Shown: in pieces, positions 1-6,898 of the stretch
Numbering within the stretch: the first letter of the stretch is position 1
Layout of the letters: each line of letters starts with the position of its first letter
Assembly (NCBI GenBank): GCA_016212735.1
Contig: JACRDZ010000017.1
Coordinates: 1 to 16,021, forward strand
Length of the DNA: 16,021 nt
Source: Candidatus Firestoneibacteriota bacterium
GTDB taxonomy: Bacteria > JACRDZ01
Direction of reading: 5' to 3'
Translations under genes and position numbers: made by a program
The notes under the pieces: generated by a model
The model's input: the letters and a program-made list of their open reading frames with translations, nothing else
Told to the model about the DNA's origin: nothing
Databases searched by the model: none

Positions 1-112
1 GAGCTTGTACAACTTCAGTTCTAATGGCTGCTGTTTCTTCCAATTTCGCTTTTGCTGTTAAAAGAGAGAAAACAACTTCTTGAGCGCCCTTTTTGCGATC
101 CAGAGATTCCAT
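1..112 (-). CDS. Partial minus-strand reading frame, possibly FliE-like fragment
   Basis: All three forward frames are closed here (stops at 22-24, 59-61 and 81-83). One minus-strand frame is open from an ATG at 112-110 to the window edge and encodes 37 residues of helical, charged sequence. This stretch is clearly richer in G+C (about 42% by count) than the genes to its right. The pattern VxFxLLxAKxKLxxxxxIRxxVVxA resembles the C-terminal helix of FliE-type flagellar rod proteins, where an A, then an R about 11 residues on, then a V and A recur. That resemblance is from memory and is weak. The frame also stays open upstream of the ATG into the glycosyltransferase, so the true start is unknown. 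It may be foreign or chimeric sequence joined to the glycosyltransferase gene. Confidence 0.25.
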   Translation of the reverse strand, partial: MESLDRKKGAQEVVFSLLTAKAKLEETAAIRTEVVQA

Positions 113-878
113 ATTGGTTTTTTCCGATGCTAATGCAATGTATGATAAACAAGCAATTAAAATGTTGGTCAGAAATTTTTATGATAAGAGAGTAGGGTGC
201 GTAACAGGTTTGATGAGATATGAAAATCCTGAAGTATCAAATTCAGGTAAGGGTGAAAATTCATATTGGAATTATGAAAATTTTTTGAGAAAATTTTCTT
301 CCGGGATAATTACGGGTTCGATTTTCGCTTTAAGAAGAGAATCATATTTACCTTTTGATAAATTTCGAGGAGATGATTTTGAACTTTCAATGAGATGTGC
401 AATAAATGGATATAAAGTTGTTTTTGAAGAAGAAGCCCATTCCTTTGAAGAAGTATATGGTACAGCAGTGCAGGAATTTAATAGAAAAGTCAGGGTCGTA
501 TCATGGAACTTTGAAAGTGCGCTTCTGCTTTTAAAAGAAGCATTTGGAAAAAGAAAATTTAATATTTTTTTTAAATTGATTTCACACAAATTATTAAGAT
601 GGCTTATATCATTTTTTCTTTTTTTTCTTTTTATAAGCAATCTATTTTGCGTATTTAATTATCCTCAATTCATGTTATTAAAATTGTTTTTTTGGGGACA
701 AATATTTTTTTATTTTTTAGCATTAATAGGTTTTTTTGGGGACAAATTTTTGAGCCAAAAATTAACTCATATATTTTGGATCCCATATTATTTTTGTTTA
801 ATCAATTATGCTGCACTAGTGGGTATTGCAAAAGTTTTTTTAAAAAAGACAGAACCTCTTTGGGAAGTTAATAGATAA
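93..878 (+). CDS. Membrane glycosyltransferase family 2, 5'-truncated
   Basis: This is the C-terminal two thirds of a GT-A, cellulose-synthase-like glycosyltransferase that would transfer a sugar from a nucleotide-sugar at the inner membrane. The visible part begins in the strand leading to the metal-binding motif (FSDAN, residues 10-14), continues with TGSIFALRR (74-82), the acidic GDDFE motif (93-97) and RKVRVV (131-136), and ends with three to four membrane segments between about 165 and 250 and a typical KTEPLW-type tail. The whole N-terminal nucleotide-binding part, roughly 100-130 residues in relatives, is absent. The only start in frame is a TTG at 93 just after a stop at 81-83, with no convincing ribosome site. 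The gene is therefore broken, or the sequence was joined wrongly. The stop is 12 bases before the next gene, whose ribosome site overlaps it, so this was the first visible gene of a polysaccharide operon. Confidence 0.8.
   Translation: MRSRDSILVFSDANAMYDKQAIKMLVRNFYDKRVGCVTGLMRYENPEVSNSGKGENSYWNYENFLRKFSSGIITGSIFALRRESYLPFDKFRGDDFELSMRCAINGYKVVFEEEAHSFEEVYGTAVQEFNRKVRVVSWNFESALLLLKEAFGKRKFNIFFKLISHKLLRWLISFFLFFLFISNLFCVFNYPQFMLLKLFFWGQIFFYFLALIGFFGDKFLSQKLTHIFWIPYYFCLINYAALVGIAKVFLKKTEPLWEVNR
686..747 (+). repeat. 18-bp direct repeat inside the glycosyltransferase gene
   Basis: GTTTTTTTGGGGACAAAT occurs at 686-703 and again at 730-747, offset by 44 bases. Because 44 is not a multiple of three the copies are read in different frames (FFWGQIF and FFGDKF), so this is not a protein repeat. 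It may be a slippage or short duplication product, or coincidence in T-rich membrane-segment DNA. Confidence 0.5.
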
Positions 879-890
879 GGAATATTTTGT

Positions 891-1577
891 ATGCAAGTAG
901 TAATCTTAGCTGGTGGGATAGGAACACGTTTAAGACCACTTACATATAAAATTCCAAAGCCGATGGTCGTTATCAATAATAAGCCTTTTTTGGAATATCA
1001 ACTAGCCTATATTAAATCATTTAATTTAAAAAAAATATTACTTCTTGTTAGTTATCTTGGTGATCAAATTGAAGCTTATTTTGGTAACGGTTCAAATTTT
1101 GGACTTAATATAAGTTATTCTTATGAAAAAACACCTCTAGGTACAGGAGGTGCTTTAAAGAATGCTGAAGATAAATTGGAAGATAATTTTTTTCTTTTAA
1201 ATGGCGATACTTTTTTACCAATAAATTTAAATGAGGTAAAAGAAAATTTTTTAAAAAATAATAAGAGTGGAATTATAACTGTTTATGATAATTCAGAAAA
1301 AATTGTAAAAAATAATATTACTATAGATCACTTAAATTTTGTTATGGATTATAATAAAGAAATATCATCTGACAAAACACATGTTGATGCAGGAGTTCTA
1401 ATATTAAAGAAAGAAGTTCTTGAATTAATTTCTGAGAATAAAGTGTGTTCTTTGGAAAAAGAAATATACAATAAGTTAATTGAAAAAAAAGAACTTGTTG
1501 GTTTTTGTACTACTCAAAGATTTCATGACATTGGAAGTTTTGAAGAACTTGAAATAGCCAGAAAGGTACTGAAATGA
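891..1577 (+). CDS. hddC: D-glycero-D-manno-heptose-1-phosphate nucleotidyltransferase, HddC-like
   Basis: Sugar-1-phosphate nucleotidyltransferase (Rossmann-like NTP_transferase fold) of 228 residues. It probably charges D-glycero-alpha-D-manno-heptose 1-phosphate with GTP to give GDP-heptose in the cytoplasm. The N-terminal nucleotide loop LAGGIGTRLRPLT (6-18) is followed by KPM (23-25). GTGGAL (84-89) and NGDTF (104-108, metal-binding Asp) are intact. The short length without a C-terminal beta-helix fits HddC/RmlA-like short enzymes. The substrate call rests on the two following genes, a heptose kinase and a phosphoheptose isomerase. An AAGGAA site 8 bases before the ATG (877-882) supports the start, and the stop overlaps the next start by four bases (ATGA), implying coupled translation. 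A mannose- or glucose-1-phosphate specificity cannot be excluded from sequence alone. Confidence 0.82.
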   Translation: MQVVILAGGIGTRLRPLTYKIPKPMVVINNKPFLEYQLAYIKSFNLKKILLLVSYLGDQIEAYFGNGSNFGLNISYSYEKTPLGTGGALKNAEDKLEDNFFLLNGDTFLPINLNEVKENFLKNNKSGIITVYDNSEKIVKNNITIDHLNFVMDYNKEISSDKTHVDAGVLILKKEVLELISENKVCSLEKEIYNKLIEKKELVGFCTTQRFHDIGSFEELEIARKVLK

Positions 1578-2548
1578 TAATTACAAGAGCTCCTTTTAGA
1601 ATAAGTTTTGCAGGCGGGGGTAGTGATTTAAAATCTTTTTATGAAAAAAATGGATATGGAGCTGTAATAAGTACAACAATAAATAAATATATGTATATTA
1701 TGCTTCATCCTTATTTTCAAGATAAAATAAGAATAAAATATTCAAAGTTAGAAGATGTTGATAGTATTAATGAAATACAACATCCTATAGTAAGAGAATG
1801 CTTACGACTAGTTAAAATCGATAAAGGAATTGAAATAGCAAGTATCGCCGATGTTCCTGCCGGAACAGGGATAGGATCATCAAGTACATTTGCAGTATCG
1901 CTTCTTCATGCATTATATTCCTATAAAAAGATTTTTGTTACAAAAGAGAAGTTAGCAAAAGAATCTTGTGAAATAGAAATTGATGTAATGAAGGAACCAA
2001 TTGGGAAGCAAGACCAATATGCAGCCAGCTATGGAGGCTTAAATTATATTAGGTTTAATTCTGATGGGAGTGTGTTTGTTGAGCCGTTGATACTCAAGAA
2101 TGAAACCAGAAGTAATTTTAAAAAAAATTTGCTTATGTTTTATGTTGGTAATGAGAGAAAAGCAAGTAGTATTCTAAAAAAACAAAATACCAATATGAAA
2201 AATGAAGATAAATTTGAAATGGTAAAAAAAATGGTGAAATTAACTGATGAATTAAAAATTGCATTACTTAATGGAAAGATTAAAAGATTTGGAGAGGTTT
2301 TGCATGAAGGATGGCTATTAAAAAGAAATTTATCAGGGAATATTACAACCCCGATAATTGATGAGCATTATGAAAATGCATTGAAAGCTGGTGCTTTGGG
2401 TGGTAAAATATTAGGAGCAGGCGGTGGTGGATTTTTTTTATTCTATTGTGAACCTAAATATCAAAATAATTTAAAAAAAGCTCTTAAGTTAAGAGAGTTA
2501 AACTTTGAATTTGATTTTGAAGGTTCTAAAATTTTATATTTTAATTAA
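1574..2548 (+). CDS. hddA: D-glycero-D-manno-heptose-7-phosphate kinase (GHMP family)
   Basis: GHMP-family small-molecule kinase of 324 residues, the usual size for HddA. It would phosphorylate D-glycero-D-manno-heptose 7-phosphate at C1 to the 1,7-bisphosphate. The N-terminal signature ITRAPFRISFAGGGSD (3-18), the ATP-binding loop PAGTGIGSSST (95-105) and the C-terminal glycine motif LGAGGGGF (280-287) are all present, so the enzyme looks intact. The segment GKQDQYAASYGG is typical of the sugar-phosphate-kinase branch (HddA, fucokinase-like) rather than mevalonate or homoserine kinases. It overlaps hddC by four bases and is followed 12 bases later by a phosphoheptose isomerase, which gives the pathway context. 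The next enzyme in order, the bisphosphate phosphatase GmhB, is not in this window and must lie elsewhere. Confidence 0.85.
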   Translation: MIITRAPFRISFAGGGSDLKSFYEKNGYGAVISTTINKYMYIMLHPYFQDKIRIKYSKLEDVDSINEIQHPIVRECLRLVKIDKGIEIASIADVPAGTGIGSSSTFAVSLLHALYSYKKIFVTKEKLAKESCEIEIDVMKEPIGKQDQYAASYGGLNYIRFNSDGSVFVEPLILKNETRSNFKKNLLMFYVGNERKASSILKKQNTNMKNEDKFEMVKKMVKLTDELKIALLNGKIKRFGEVLHEGWLLKRNLSGNITTPIIDEHYENALKAGALGGKILGAGGGGFFLFYCEPKYQNNLKKALKLRELNFEFDFEGSKILYFN

Positions 2549-2559
2549 GAGGTTAATTT

Positions 2560-3129
2560 ATGATAAAGGAATGGACTTTAAATTATATTTCTGATCTTAC
2601 AAATGTTTTAGATAATTTTCCAATAGAAAAATTTGAGAAGATAACGAATATCCTTTTAAATGCATATAAAAGGGATAGCACGATTTTTACATTTGGAAAT
2701 GGTGGAAGTGGATCTACTGCTTCACATTTTGCTTGTGATATTAACAAAGGAGTAAGTCTAAAATTAAATAAAAAATTTAGAGTTATATGCCTGAATGACA
2801 ATATTCCTATTTTGCTTGCATATGCTAATGATCAGTCATATGAGGATGTATTTATTGAGCAATTAAAAAATTTTTTAAAACCAAATGATGTTATAATAGG
2901 AATTTCCGGAAGTGGAAATTCTAAAAATGTTTTAAAAGCAATTCAATATGGAAATGAAAATTCTGCCATAACAATTGGTTTTACAGGTTTTGAAGGAGGC
3001 AAACTTGTAAAAATAGCAAAAGAATCATTTGTCGCACCTGTAAATGATATGCAAAAAGTTGAAGATATTCATATAATAATTACACATATAATTATGCAGT
3101 TATTAGCAAATATTTTAAATAAGGAATAA
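2560..3129 (+). CDS. gmhA: Phosphoheptose isomerase-like SIS-domain protein
   Basis: SIS-domain sugar isomerase of 189 residues, the GmhA size. It would convert sedoheptulose 7-phosphate to D-glycero-D-manno-heptose 7-phosphate, the first step for the neighbouring kinase and nucleotidyltransferase. The phosphate-binding loop FGNGGSGSTASHF (45-57) and the second SIS motif ISGSGNS (115-121) are present, and the C-terminal catalytic region VEDIHIIITHII (167-178) keeps the expected His (H176). At the place I align with the catalytic Glu65 of the E. coli enzyme this protein has Asp (D60, in HFACDINKG). I believe this occurs in a GmhA subgroup found beside HddA, but I could not check. An AGAGG ribosome site lies 7-8 bases before the ATG, and the next gene starts 3 bases after the stop. 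Confidence 0.83.
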   Translation: MIKEWTLNYISDLTNVLDNFPIEKFEKITNILLNAYKRDSTIFTFGNGGSGSTASHFACDINKGVSLKLNKKFRVICLNDNIPILLAYANDQSYEDVFIEQLKNFLKPNDVIIGISGSGNSKNVLKAIQYGNENSAITIGFTGFEGGKLVKIAKESFVAPVNDMQKVEDIHIIITHIIMQLLANILNKE

Positions 3130-3132
3130 CTA

Positions 3133-4503
3133 ATGTTATTGAAACGTCTATCAAAAAAAATAACTTTGCTATTTTTAGGTGATATTTTTTTAATGTTATT
3201 TGCTCAATATTTGAACGATTTATTGTTTTTAAAATTTACACCAAGACCAATCCCTGCAAGTTCTGATATGTTATTTATTACGGCAATTTTTTGTTCTATT
3301 TTTTATATTTTTGATTTACATGATCCAAATACAAATTATAAAACATTACGTTTTTTTACTAGATTTTTAATTACAATAATAATTAGTAGTGGCATTACTG
3401 CAATTGGTTTTTATTTGAAATTTTCACTGGAATATGGTCGTTTAATATTTTTTTCTAATGTAATTGCAATAGGATTTTTAACTTATTTATGGCGTTTATT
3501 TTTAAATAGATATTTTAGAAAATTAACTCCTGATAAAAAAATTATTAGTGTTGGTGCAGGACGTGCTGGGTTGACTATGTATCAAACATTAAAAGGGAGA
3601 AAATATTATAATGTAATCGGATTTCTTGATGATGATGAAAAAAAAATTGGTAAAGTTATGGGCTCCCCACAAGTTATTGGAAATACTAATTTAATGAATA
3701 ATATAGTTAGAAATCGTGAAACCGATATTTTAATCCTCGCAATCACACATCAAAAAAAACCCGAAATTTTTAAAATTATGCTTGAAGCTAAAATGAAAGG
3801 TATTGATGTTTATGATATGCCTACATTTTTCGAGATTGTTAATGGTGAAGTTCCTGTTGAACATATTAAAGATTCATGGTTTGTTTATACTGAGATGTCA
3901 GGTGTGAAAATTGGTATCTATAATCGGCATTTTAAAAGAATTATAGATATTTTTCTATCATTTTCTATCATAATAATCAGTTTGCCTATTACATTTTTAA
4001 CTGCGTTATTAATAGAATTGGATTCATCGGGTCCAATATTTTATTTTCAGGAAAGACTAGGATTAAATAATAGAATATTTAAAATAATAAAATTTCGCTC
4101 AATGGAAAAAAATGCGGAAACAAATGGGGCTGTTTGGGCACAAGAAAATGATTCCAGAGTAACAAGGGTTGGTAATATAATCAGGAAACTTCGTATTGAT
4201 GAAATTCCACAATGCTGGAATGTTTTAAAAGGTGATATGAGTTTTATCGGACCAAGACCTGAAAGAGAAGAATTTATTGAAAAATTAAATAAAAAAATAC
4301 CATATTATTCTCTAAGACATTATGTGCGCCCTGGAATAACCGGTTGGGCGCAGGTGAATTATCCTTATGGTGCATCAGAAGAAGATGCTTTAAGAAAATT
4401 ACAATTTGATCTATACTATATTAAAAATTTATCACCATTATTAGATTTACATATTTTTCTTAAGACTATTAAAGTTGTTCTTATGAGTAAAGGATCACGT
4501 TAA
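3133..4503 (+). CDS. Polyprenyl-phosphate sugar phosphotransferase (initiating enzyme)
   Basis: Exopolysaccharide-initiating polyisoprenyl-phosphate glycosylphosphotransferase (WbaP/EpsB_2 type) of 456 residues. It transfers a sugar 1-phosphate onto undecaprenyl phosphate at the inner membrane. Residues 8-125 form four to five hydrophobic segments. Residues 136-235 are a Rossmann-like CoA-binding-type domain starting with ISVGAGRAG (138-146). A further membrane-entering helix lies at 270-294, and the C-terminal catalytic domain (PF02397) carries KFRSM (320-324), the DE dyad in RIDEIPQ (354-360), GPRPE (373-377) and RPGITGWAQV (399-408). The C-terminal pattern is that of enzymes linked to PEP-CTERM/exosortase polysaccharide loci (TIGR03013-like, from memory). 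AAGGA sits 7 bases before the ATG and overlaps the upstream stop. It is the last gene of the polysaccharide operon. Confidence 0.9.
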   Translation: MLLKRLSKKITLLFLGDIFLMLFAQYLNDLLFLKFTPRPIPASSDMLFITAIFCSIFYIFDLHDPNTNYKTLRFFTRFLITIIISSGITAIGFYLKFSLEYGRLIFFSNVIAIGFLTYLWRLFLNRYFRKLTPDKKIISVGAGRAGLTMYQTLKGRKYYNVIGFLDDDEKKIGKVMGSPQVIGNTNLMNNIVRNRETDILILAITHQKKPEIFKIMLEAKMKGIDVYDMPTFFEIVNGEVPVEHIKDSWFVYTEMSGVKIGIYNRHFKRIIDIFLSFSIIIISLPITFLTALLIELDSSGPIFYFQERLGLNNRIFKIIKFRSMEKNAETNGAVWAQENDSRVTRVGNIIRKLRIDEIPQCWNVLKGDMSFIGPRPEREEFIEKLNKKIPYYSLRHYVRPGITGWAQVNYPYGASEEDALRKLQFDLYYIKNLSPLLDLHIFLKTIKVVLMSKGSR

Positions 4504-4612
4504 TAGACTGAATAATAAATATTTGATTTATAAAATTATCAGTGATAATATTATATATATTAAGTTTATAATATTTGATAAATATAAATATATATTATAG
4601 AGGTACGTTAAA
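4504..4612. other. AT-rich intergenic region before the Uma2 gene
   Basis: This 109-base spacer separates the polysaccharide operon from the Uma2 gene and is almost entirely A and T. It holds a short inverted repeat (4535-4540 with 4544-4549, loop AGT) with no following T-run, so it is not a convincing terminator. A TATAAT at 4567-4572 could be a -10 box for the downstream gene, but I see no good -35 at 16-18 bases. The ribosome site AGAGG at 4599-4603 lies 9 bases before the next ATG. Confidence 0.4.
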
Positions 4613-5200
4613 ATGTTTAATAAAGAAATAAATGTTAATCTAAATATAGAATTGCCAATACATCGATTTACAATTGATGAATATTATCATCTAGCAGAGG
4701 CAGGTATTTTACATGAAGATAGTCATGTTGAACTTATTGATGGGAGGATTGTTGATATGACGCCTATTGGAACTAAACATGCATCATGTGTAAAGCGTAT
4801 TATCGAATTATTAAATGATAGATTACTAAAAAGAGTAACTATTGGGGTGCAAGATCCTATTGACTTAAATGAACAAACTGAGCCAGAACCGGACATAACT
4901 ATTTTAAAAAAACGTGCAGATTTTTATGCAGAACATCATCCTTTTCCTGAAGATGTATTGTTAATTATTGAAGTGGCAGATAGTTCTATTGACTATGATC
5001 GTACAATTAAAATTCCACTTTATGCTAAAAGTGGAATTAAGGAAGTATGGTTAATAAATCTTATAGAAAATATTATTGAAGTATATCGAAATCCATCACA
5101 AGCAGGATATAAATTTTGTGAAAAAGTTTACAGAGAAGATGCAATTTCACCATTATGTTTTTCTGACATTAATATAAAAGCATCAGAAATTGTTGGATGA
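4613..5200 (+). CDS. Uma2 family (DUF820) restriction-endonuclease-fold protein
   Basis: Uma2 proteins have a PD-(D/E)xK nuclease-like fold and occur in many copies in some genomes; their cellular role is not settled. At 195 residues this copy has full family length. The family signature is complete: VELIDGRIVDMTPIG (39-53), EPEPDITIL (90-98, Asp94), LLIIEVADSSIDYDR (116-130, Glu120) and K133 followed by YAKSGIKEVWLIN (137-149). These acidic residues and Lys form the putative metal and catalytic site. It is a single gene with its own ribosome site (AGAGG, 9 bases before ATG), separated by 109 bases from the operon upstream and facing the convergent gene that ends at 5251. I see no transposon ends around it, and no partner that would identify its substrate. 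Confidence 0.85.
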   Translation: MFNKEINVNLNIELPIHRFTIDEYYHLAEAGILHEDSHVELIDGRIVDMTPIGTKHASCVKRIIELLNDRLLKRVTIGVQDPIDLNEQTEPEPDITILKKRADFYAEHHPFPEDVLLIIEVADSSIDYDRTIKIPLYAKSGIKEVWLINLIENIIEVYRNPSQAGYKFCEKVYREDAISPLCFSDINIKASEIVG

Positions 5201-5220
5201 ACTATAGGTGTGCATCCCAT

Positions 5221-5247
5221 AACGCTATATAACTTCTAATAAGCGTT
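5221..5247. other. Short inverted repeat between convergent genes
   Basis: AACGCT at 5221-5226 and AGCGTT at 5242-5247 can pair with a 15-base loop in the 50-base gap between two convergent genes. The position suits a bidirectional terminator, but the stem is only six base pairs and no T-run follows on either strand. Confidence 0.2.
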
Positions 5248-5250
5248 GAA

Positions 5251-6129
5251 TTAGCGAAAAAGAAATTGCAATAATTGAGTAATAATACATCCTGTTTTGT
5301 GATTTTGTTTGTTGCTTATTGAAAAAATTAATTTTTTTTCTATTTTGCTATCATTTTGTTCAGATGTAATAAGGCAGATGTATTGACCATTATTTACATA
5401 TGAATTAAATTCATCTTTGCCGTCCCACATAATTTGATTATTCCCTGAATTAAGAAATTTGCTATTAATTAAAGTTTTTTTCAATTTTCCTGATTGATCA
5501 AATATTTTTATTATTATAGGTGATGGACATGTTAGAAAAATATTGATTGCTATTTTTTCACCAATTATCGGGCTAAAGCTTCTGGTTTCACTTGAAGCAT
5601 ATATATCAAGTAGTGTAAATGCTTCTTCACTATTAATTGTTCCTTTAGTAGGATTATTAAAAATTACAAGTTTTAAACTTAATTTTGTTAGACCTATGGA
5701 GTTAGGAAAAGCAGCAGTTTCCACCATTCTATTTTTTCCATATTCCACATAATCTGCTATTTTATCATTATTGTCGATAATTATAATAATATCACCATCA
5801 TTATTCAAAGATATTGGTGATGGTTCAAGTACGAGAAAATCATGAGGAAAAATTTCACCTTTTATCTCTTTTGGTTTTAATGTATTATCAGCAATTTTCC
5901 AACCTGTAAGATCTATTATTTCATCACTTTTATTGTATAATTCAATCCATTCATTTTTATTGCTATCCGGATATGGAACCCATTCATTAATTATAATTTT
6001 ATTAGTCCAATATGAGTTTTTTTCAATTATATTTAAATCAATAGAAAATACTTGTTTGCAAGTTGTAAACATTGAAAATAGAAGCAAAAACACATGTAAA
6101 ATAGCTGTTTTAGAGGTAAACCTATTCAT
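5251..6129 (-). CDS. Secreted lamin-tail-domain / FlgD-Ig-like protein
   Basis: Exported protein of 292 residues; exact role unknown. An N-terminal signal sequence (hydrophobic core about 9-22, likely cleavage near residue 29-30) is followed by a lamin-tail domain (about 44-130) with the typical INEWVPYP and NEWIELYNKSDEIIDLTGW patterns. The last third (about 195-275) resembles the FlgD Ig-like domain: IKIFDQSGKLKKTL, then NQIMWDGKDE and NGQYICLI. Such proteins are usually surface or extracellular adhesion-type proteins; that role is inference. The extreme C-terminus is odd: after the last beta-strand it ends TGCIITQLLQFLFR, a Cys, about ten hydrophobic residues and a final Arg, which recalls a short C-terminal sorting signal. 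The ATG at 6129 has only a weak GAGAA ribosome site. A good promoter and a DnaA-box-like cluster lie upstream. Confidence 0.75.
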   Translation of the reverse strand: MNRFTSKTAILHVFLLLFSMFTTCKQVFSIDLNIIEKNSYWTNKIIINEWVPYPDSNKNEWIELYNKSDEIIDLTGWKIADNTLKPKEIKGEIFPHDFLVLEPSPISLNNDGDIIIIIDNNDKIADYVEYGKNRMVETAAFPNSIGLTKLSLKLVIFNNPTKGTINSEEAFTLLDIYASSETRSFSPIIGEKIAINIFLTCPSPIIIKIFDQSGKLKKTLINSKFLNSGNNQIMWDGKDEFNSYVNNGQYICLITSEQNDSKIEKKLIFSISNKQNHKTGCIITQLLQFLFR

Positions 6130-6202
6130 AGACGTTTCTCTGCATGAAATAGTTTTAAAAAATCTTTATTTATCAATGACTTATATGTTGTGTTAGATTA
6201 AA

Positions 6203-6231
6203 ATTATACTCACAGAAAAAAACATTGTAAA
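6203..6231 (-). promoter_or_regulatory. Sigma-70-type promoter for the lamin-tail gene
   Basis: On the minus strand, TTTACA (-35, 6231-6226) and a perfect TATAAT (-10, 6208-6203) are separated by 17 bases. Transcription would start near 6196, giving a leader of about 67 bases before the ATG at 6129. The -35 lies 17 bases from the nearest DnaA-box-like site. Confidence 0.6.
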
Positions 6232-6248
6232 ATAAGTAATACACTGAC

Positions 6249-6280
6249 TTATCCACAGTATCCACAGGCAGATATTCACA
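6249..6280 (+). promoter_or_regulatory. Cluster of three DnaA-box-like sites
   Basis: A perfect DnaA box TTATCCACA (6249-6257) is followed without a gap by GTATCCACA (6258-6266, one mismatch) and, five bases on, by ATATTCACA (6272-6280, one mismatch to TTATNCACA). All three point the same way. The core TATCCACAG is an exact tandem repeat (6250-6258 and 6259-6267). The cluster sits in a 166-base AT-rich gap between two minus-strand genes, just upstream of a promoter. It could be a DnaA-controlled promoter, a DnaA-titration site or part of a replication origin. No dnaA, dnaN, gyrB or rpmH is in the window. Confidence 0.55.
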
Positions 6281-6289
6281 AAATTTTGT
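6278..6289. repeat. 12-bp perfect palindrome
   Basis: ACAAAATTTTGT is a perfect palindrome overlapping the third DnaA-box-like site and lying just downstream of the flavoprotein stop codon. It could be a protein-binding site, but A/T-only centres like this arise easily in such DNA. Confidence 0.35.
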
Positions 6290-6295
6290 ATAAGT

Positions 6296-6877
6296 TTACA
6301 ATGGGAAATCAACTCCGGCTTTATATGCTTCTTTCATTGCATTATTATGTGAAATAATATCTCCATTTTTATCAATATTATGATATGATAGATATCCTAT
6401 GAATTGAAGTTCGAGCACATGAAATAATGATTTAATAGAGTTGATATTCCCCTGAAAATTTCTAATCCCTATTTTTTTAGGCAATGCACCAAGAGTAAGA
6501 AAAAACCCTTTTCTTTTATTATTATTTTTATTAACTGGTAGTTTAAAAATATATTTAATACACCATAATAATTGGCATCGATCTATCATTGCTTTAAGTT
6601 GTGCCGGTGGTCCCATAAAAAAAACCGGAGTTGATATTACTACGCCATCAGCTTCAGATAATAATGGATACAAAGATTGCATATCATCTTTAATTGTACA
6701 TTCTGCGTGAGATACGCAATGAAGGCATTCTGTGCATGGTAATATTTTGTGTTCAGATATGATTATTTTTTCTGTATTTGCTCCAGAATATTCAGCTCCT
6801 TTAATGAATTCATCCAGAAGCAGTTCTGAATTACCATGGCGCCTGGGGCTACCTGATATTGCAAGGAGTTTAAACAT
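6296..6877 (-). CDS. Iron-sulfur flavoprotein (Isf-like), NADPH-dependent FMN reductase family
   Basis: Flavodoxin-fold protein of 193 residues (PF03358 family) expected to bind FMN and a [4Fe-4S] cluster and to move electrons between ferredoxin-like donors and acceptors in the cytoplasm. The FMN phosphate loop is SGSPRRHGNS (8-17). Residues 48-60 hold four cysteines with spacing CxxCxxCx5C (C48, C51, C54, C60), the compact cluster motif I know from the archaeal iron-sulfur flavoprotein Isf, where the positions are almost the same. Then come DDM (64-66) and TPVFFMGPPAQLKAMIDR (83-100), the usual FMN-ring segment. AGGAG lies 5 bases before the ATG. It follows the Nfu gene by 21 bases, so the two are probably one transcript; an Fe-S carrier beside an Fe-S flavoprotein makes sense. 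In anaerobes Isf-like proteins are linked to oxidative-stress defence; that role here is inference. Confidence 0.82.
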   Translation of the reverse strand: MFKLLAISGSPRRHGNSELLLDEFIKGAEYSGANTEKIIISEHKILPCTECLHCVSHAECTIKDDMQSLYPLLSEADGVVISTPVFFMGPPAQLKAMIDRCQLLWCIKYIFKLPVNKNNNKRKGFFLTLGALPKKIGIRNFQGNINSIKSLFHVLELQFIGYLSYHNIDKNGDIISHNNAMKEAYKAGVDFPL

Positions 6878-6898
6878 TTGTTCTCCTGGTTATTTCTC

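Noticed and set aside
600..740. Long T-runs as phase-variable tracts in the glycosyltransferase gene
   Set aside because: Runs of 7-8 T are common throughout this AT-rich window and encode Phe-rich membrane segments; nothing singles these out.
4535..4549. Hairpin ATTATC-AGT-GATAAT as a terminator after the polysaccharide operon
   Set aside because: The stem is six base pairs, almost all A/T, with no T-run after it; not enough for an intrinsic terminator.
4613..5200. Uma2 protein as part of a transposon or restriction system
   Set aside because: No inverted repeats, target duplications, methylase or transposase are nearby.
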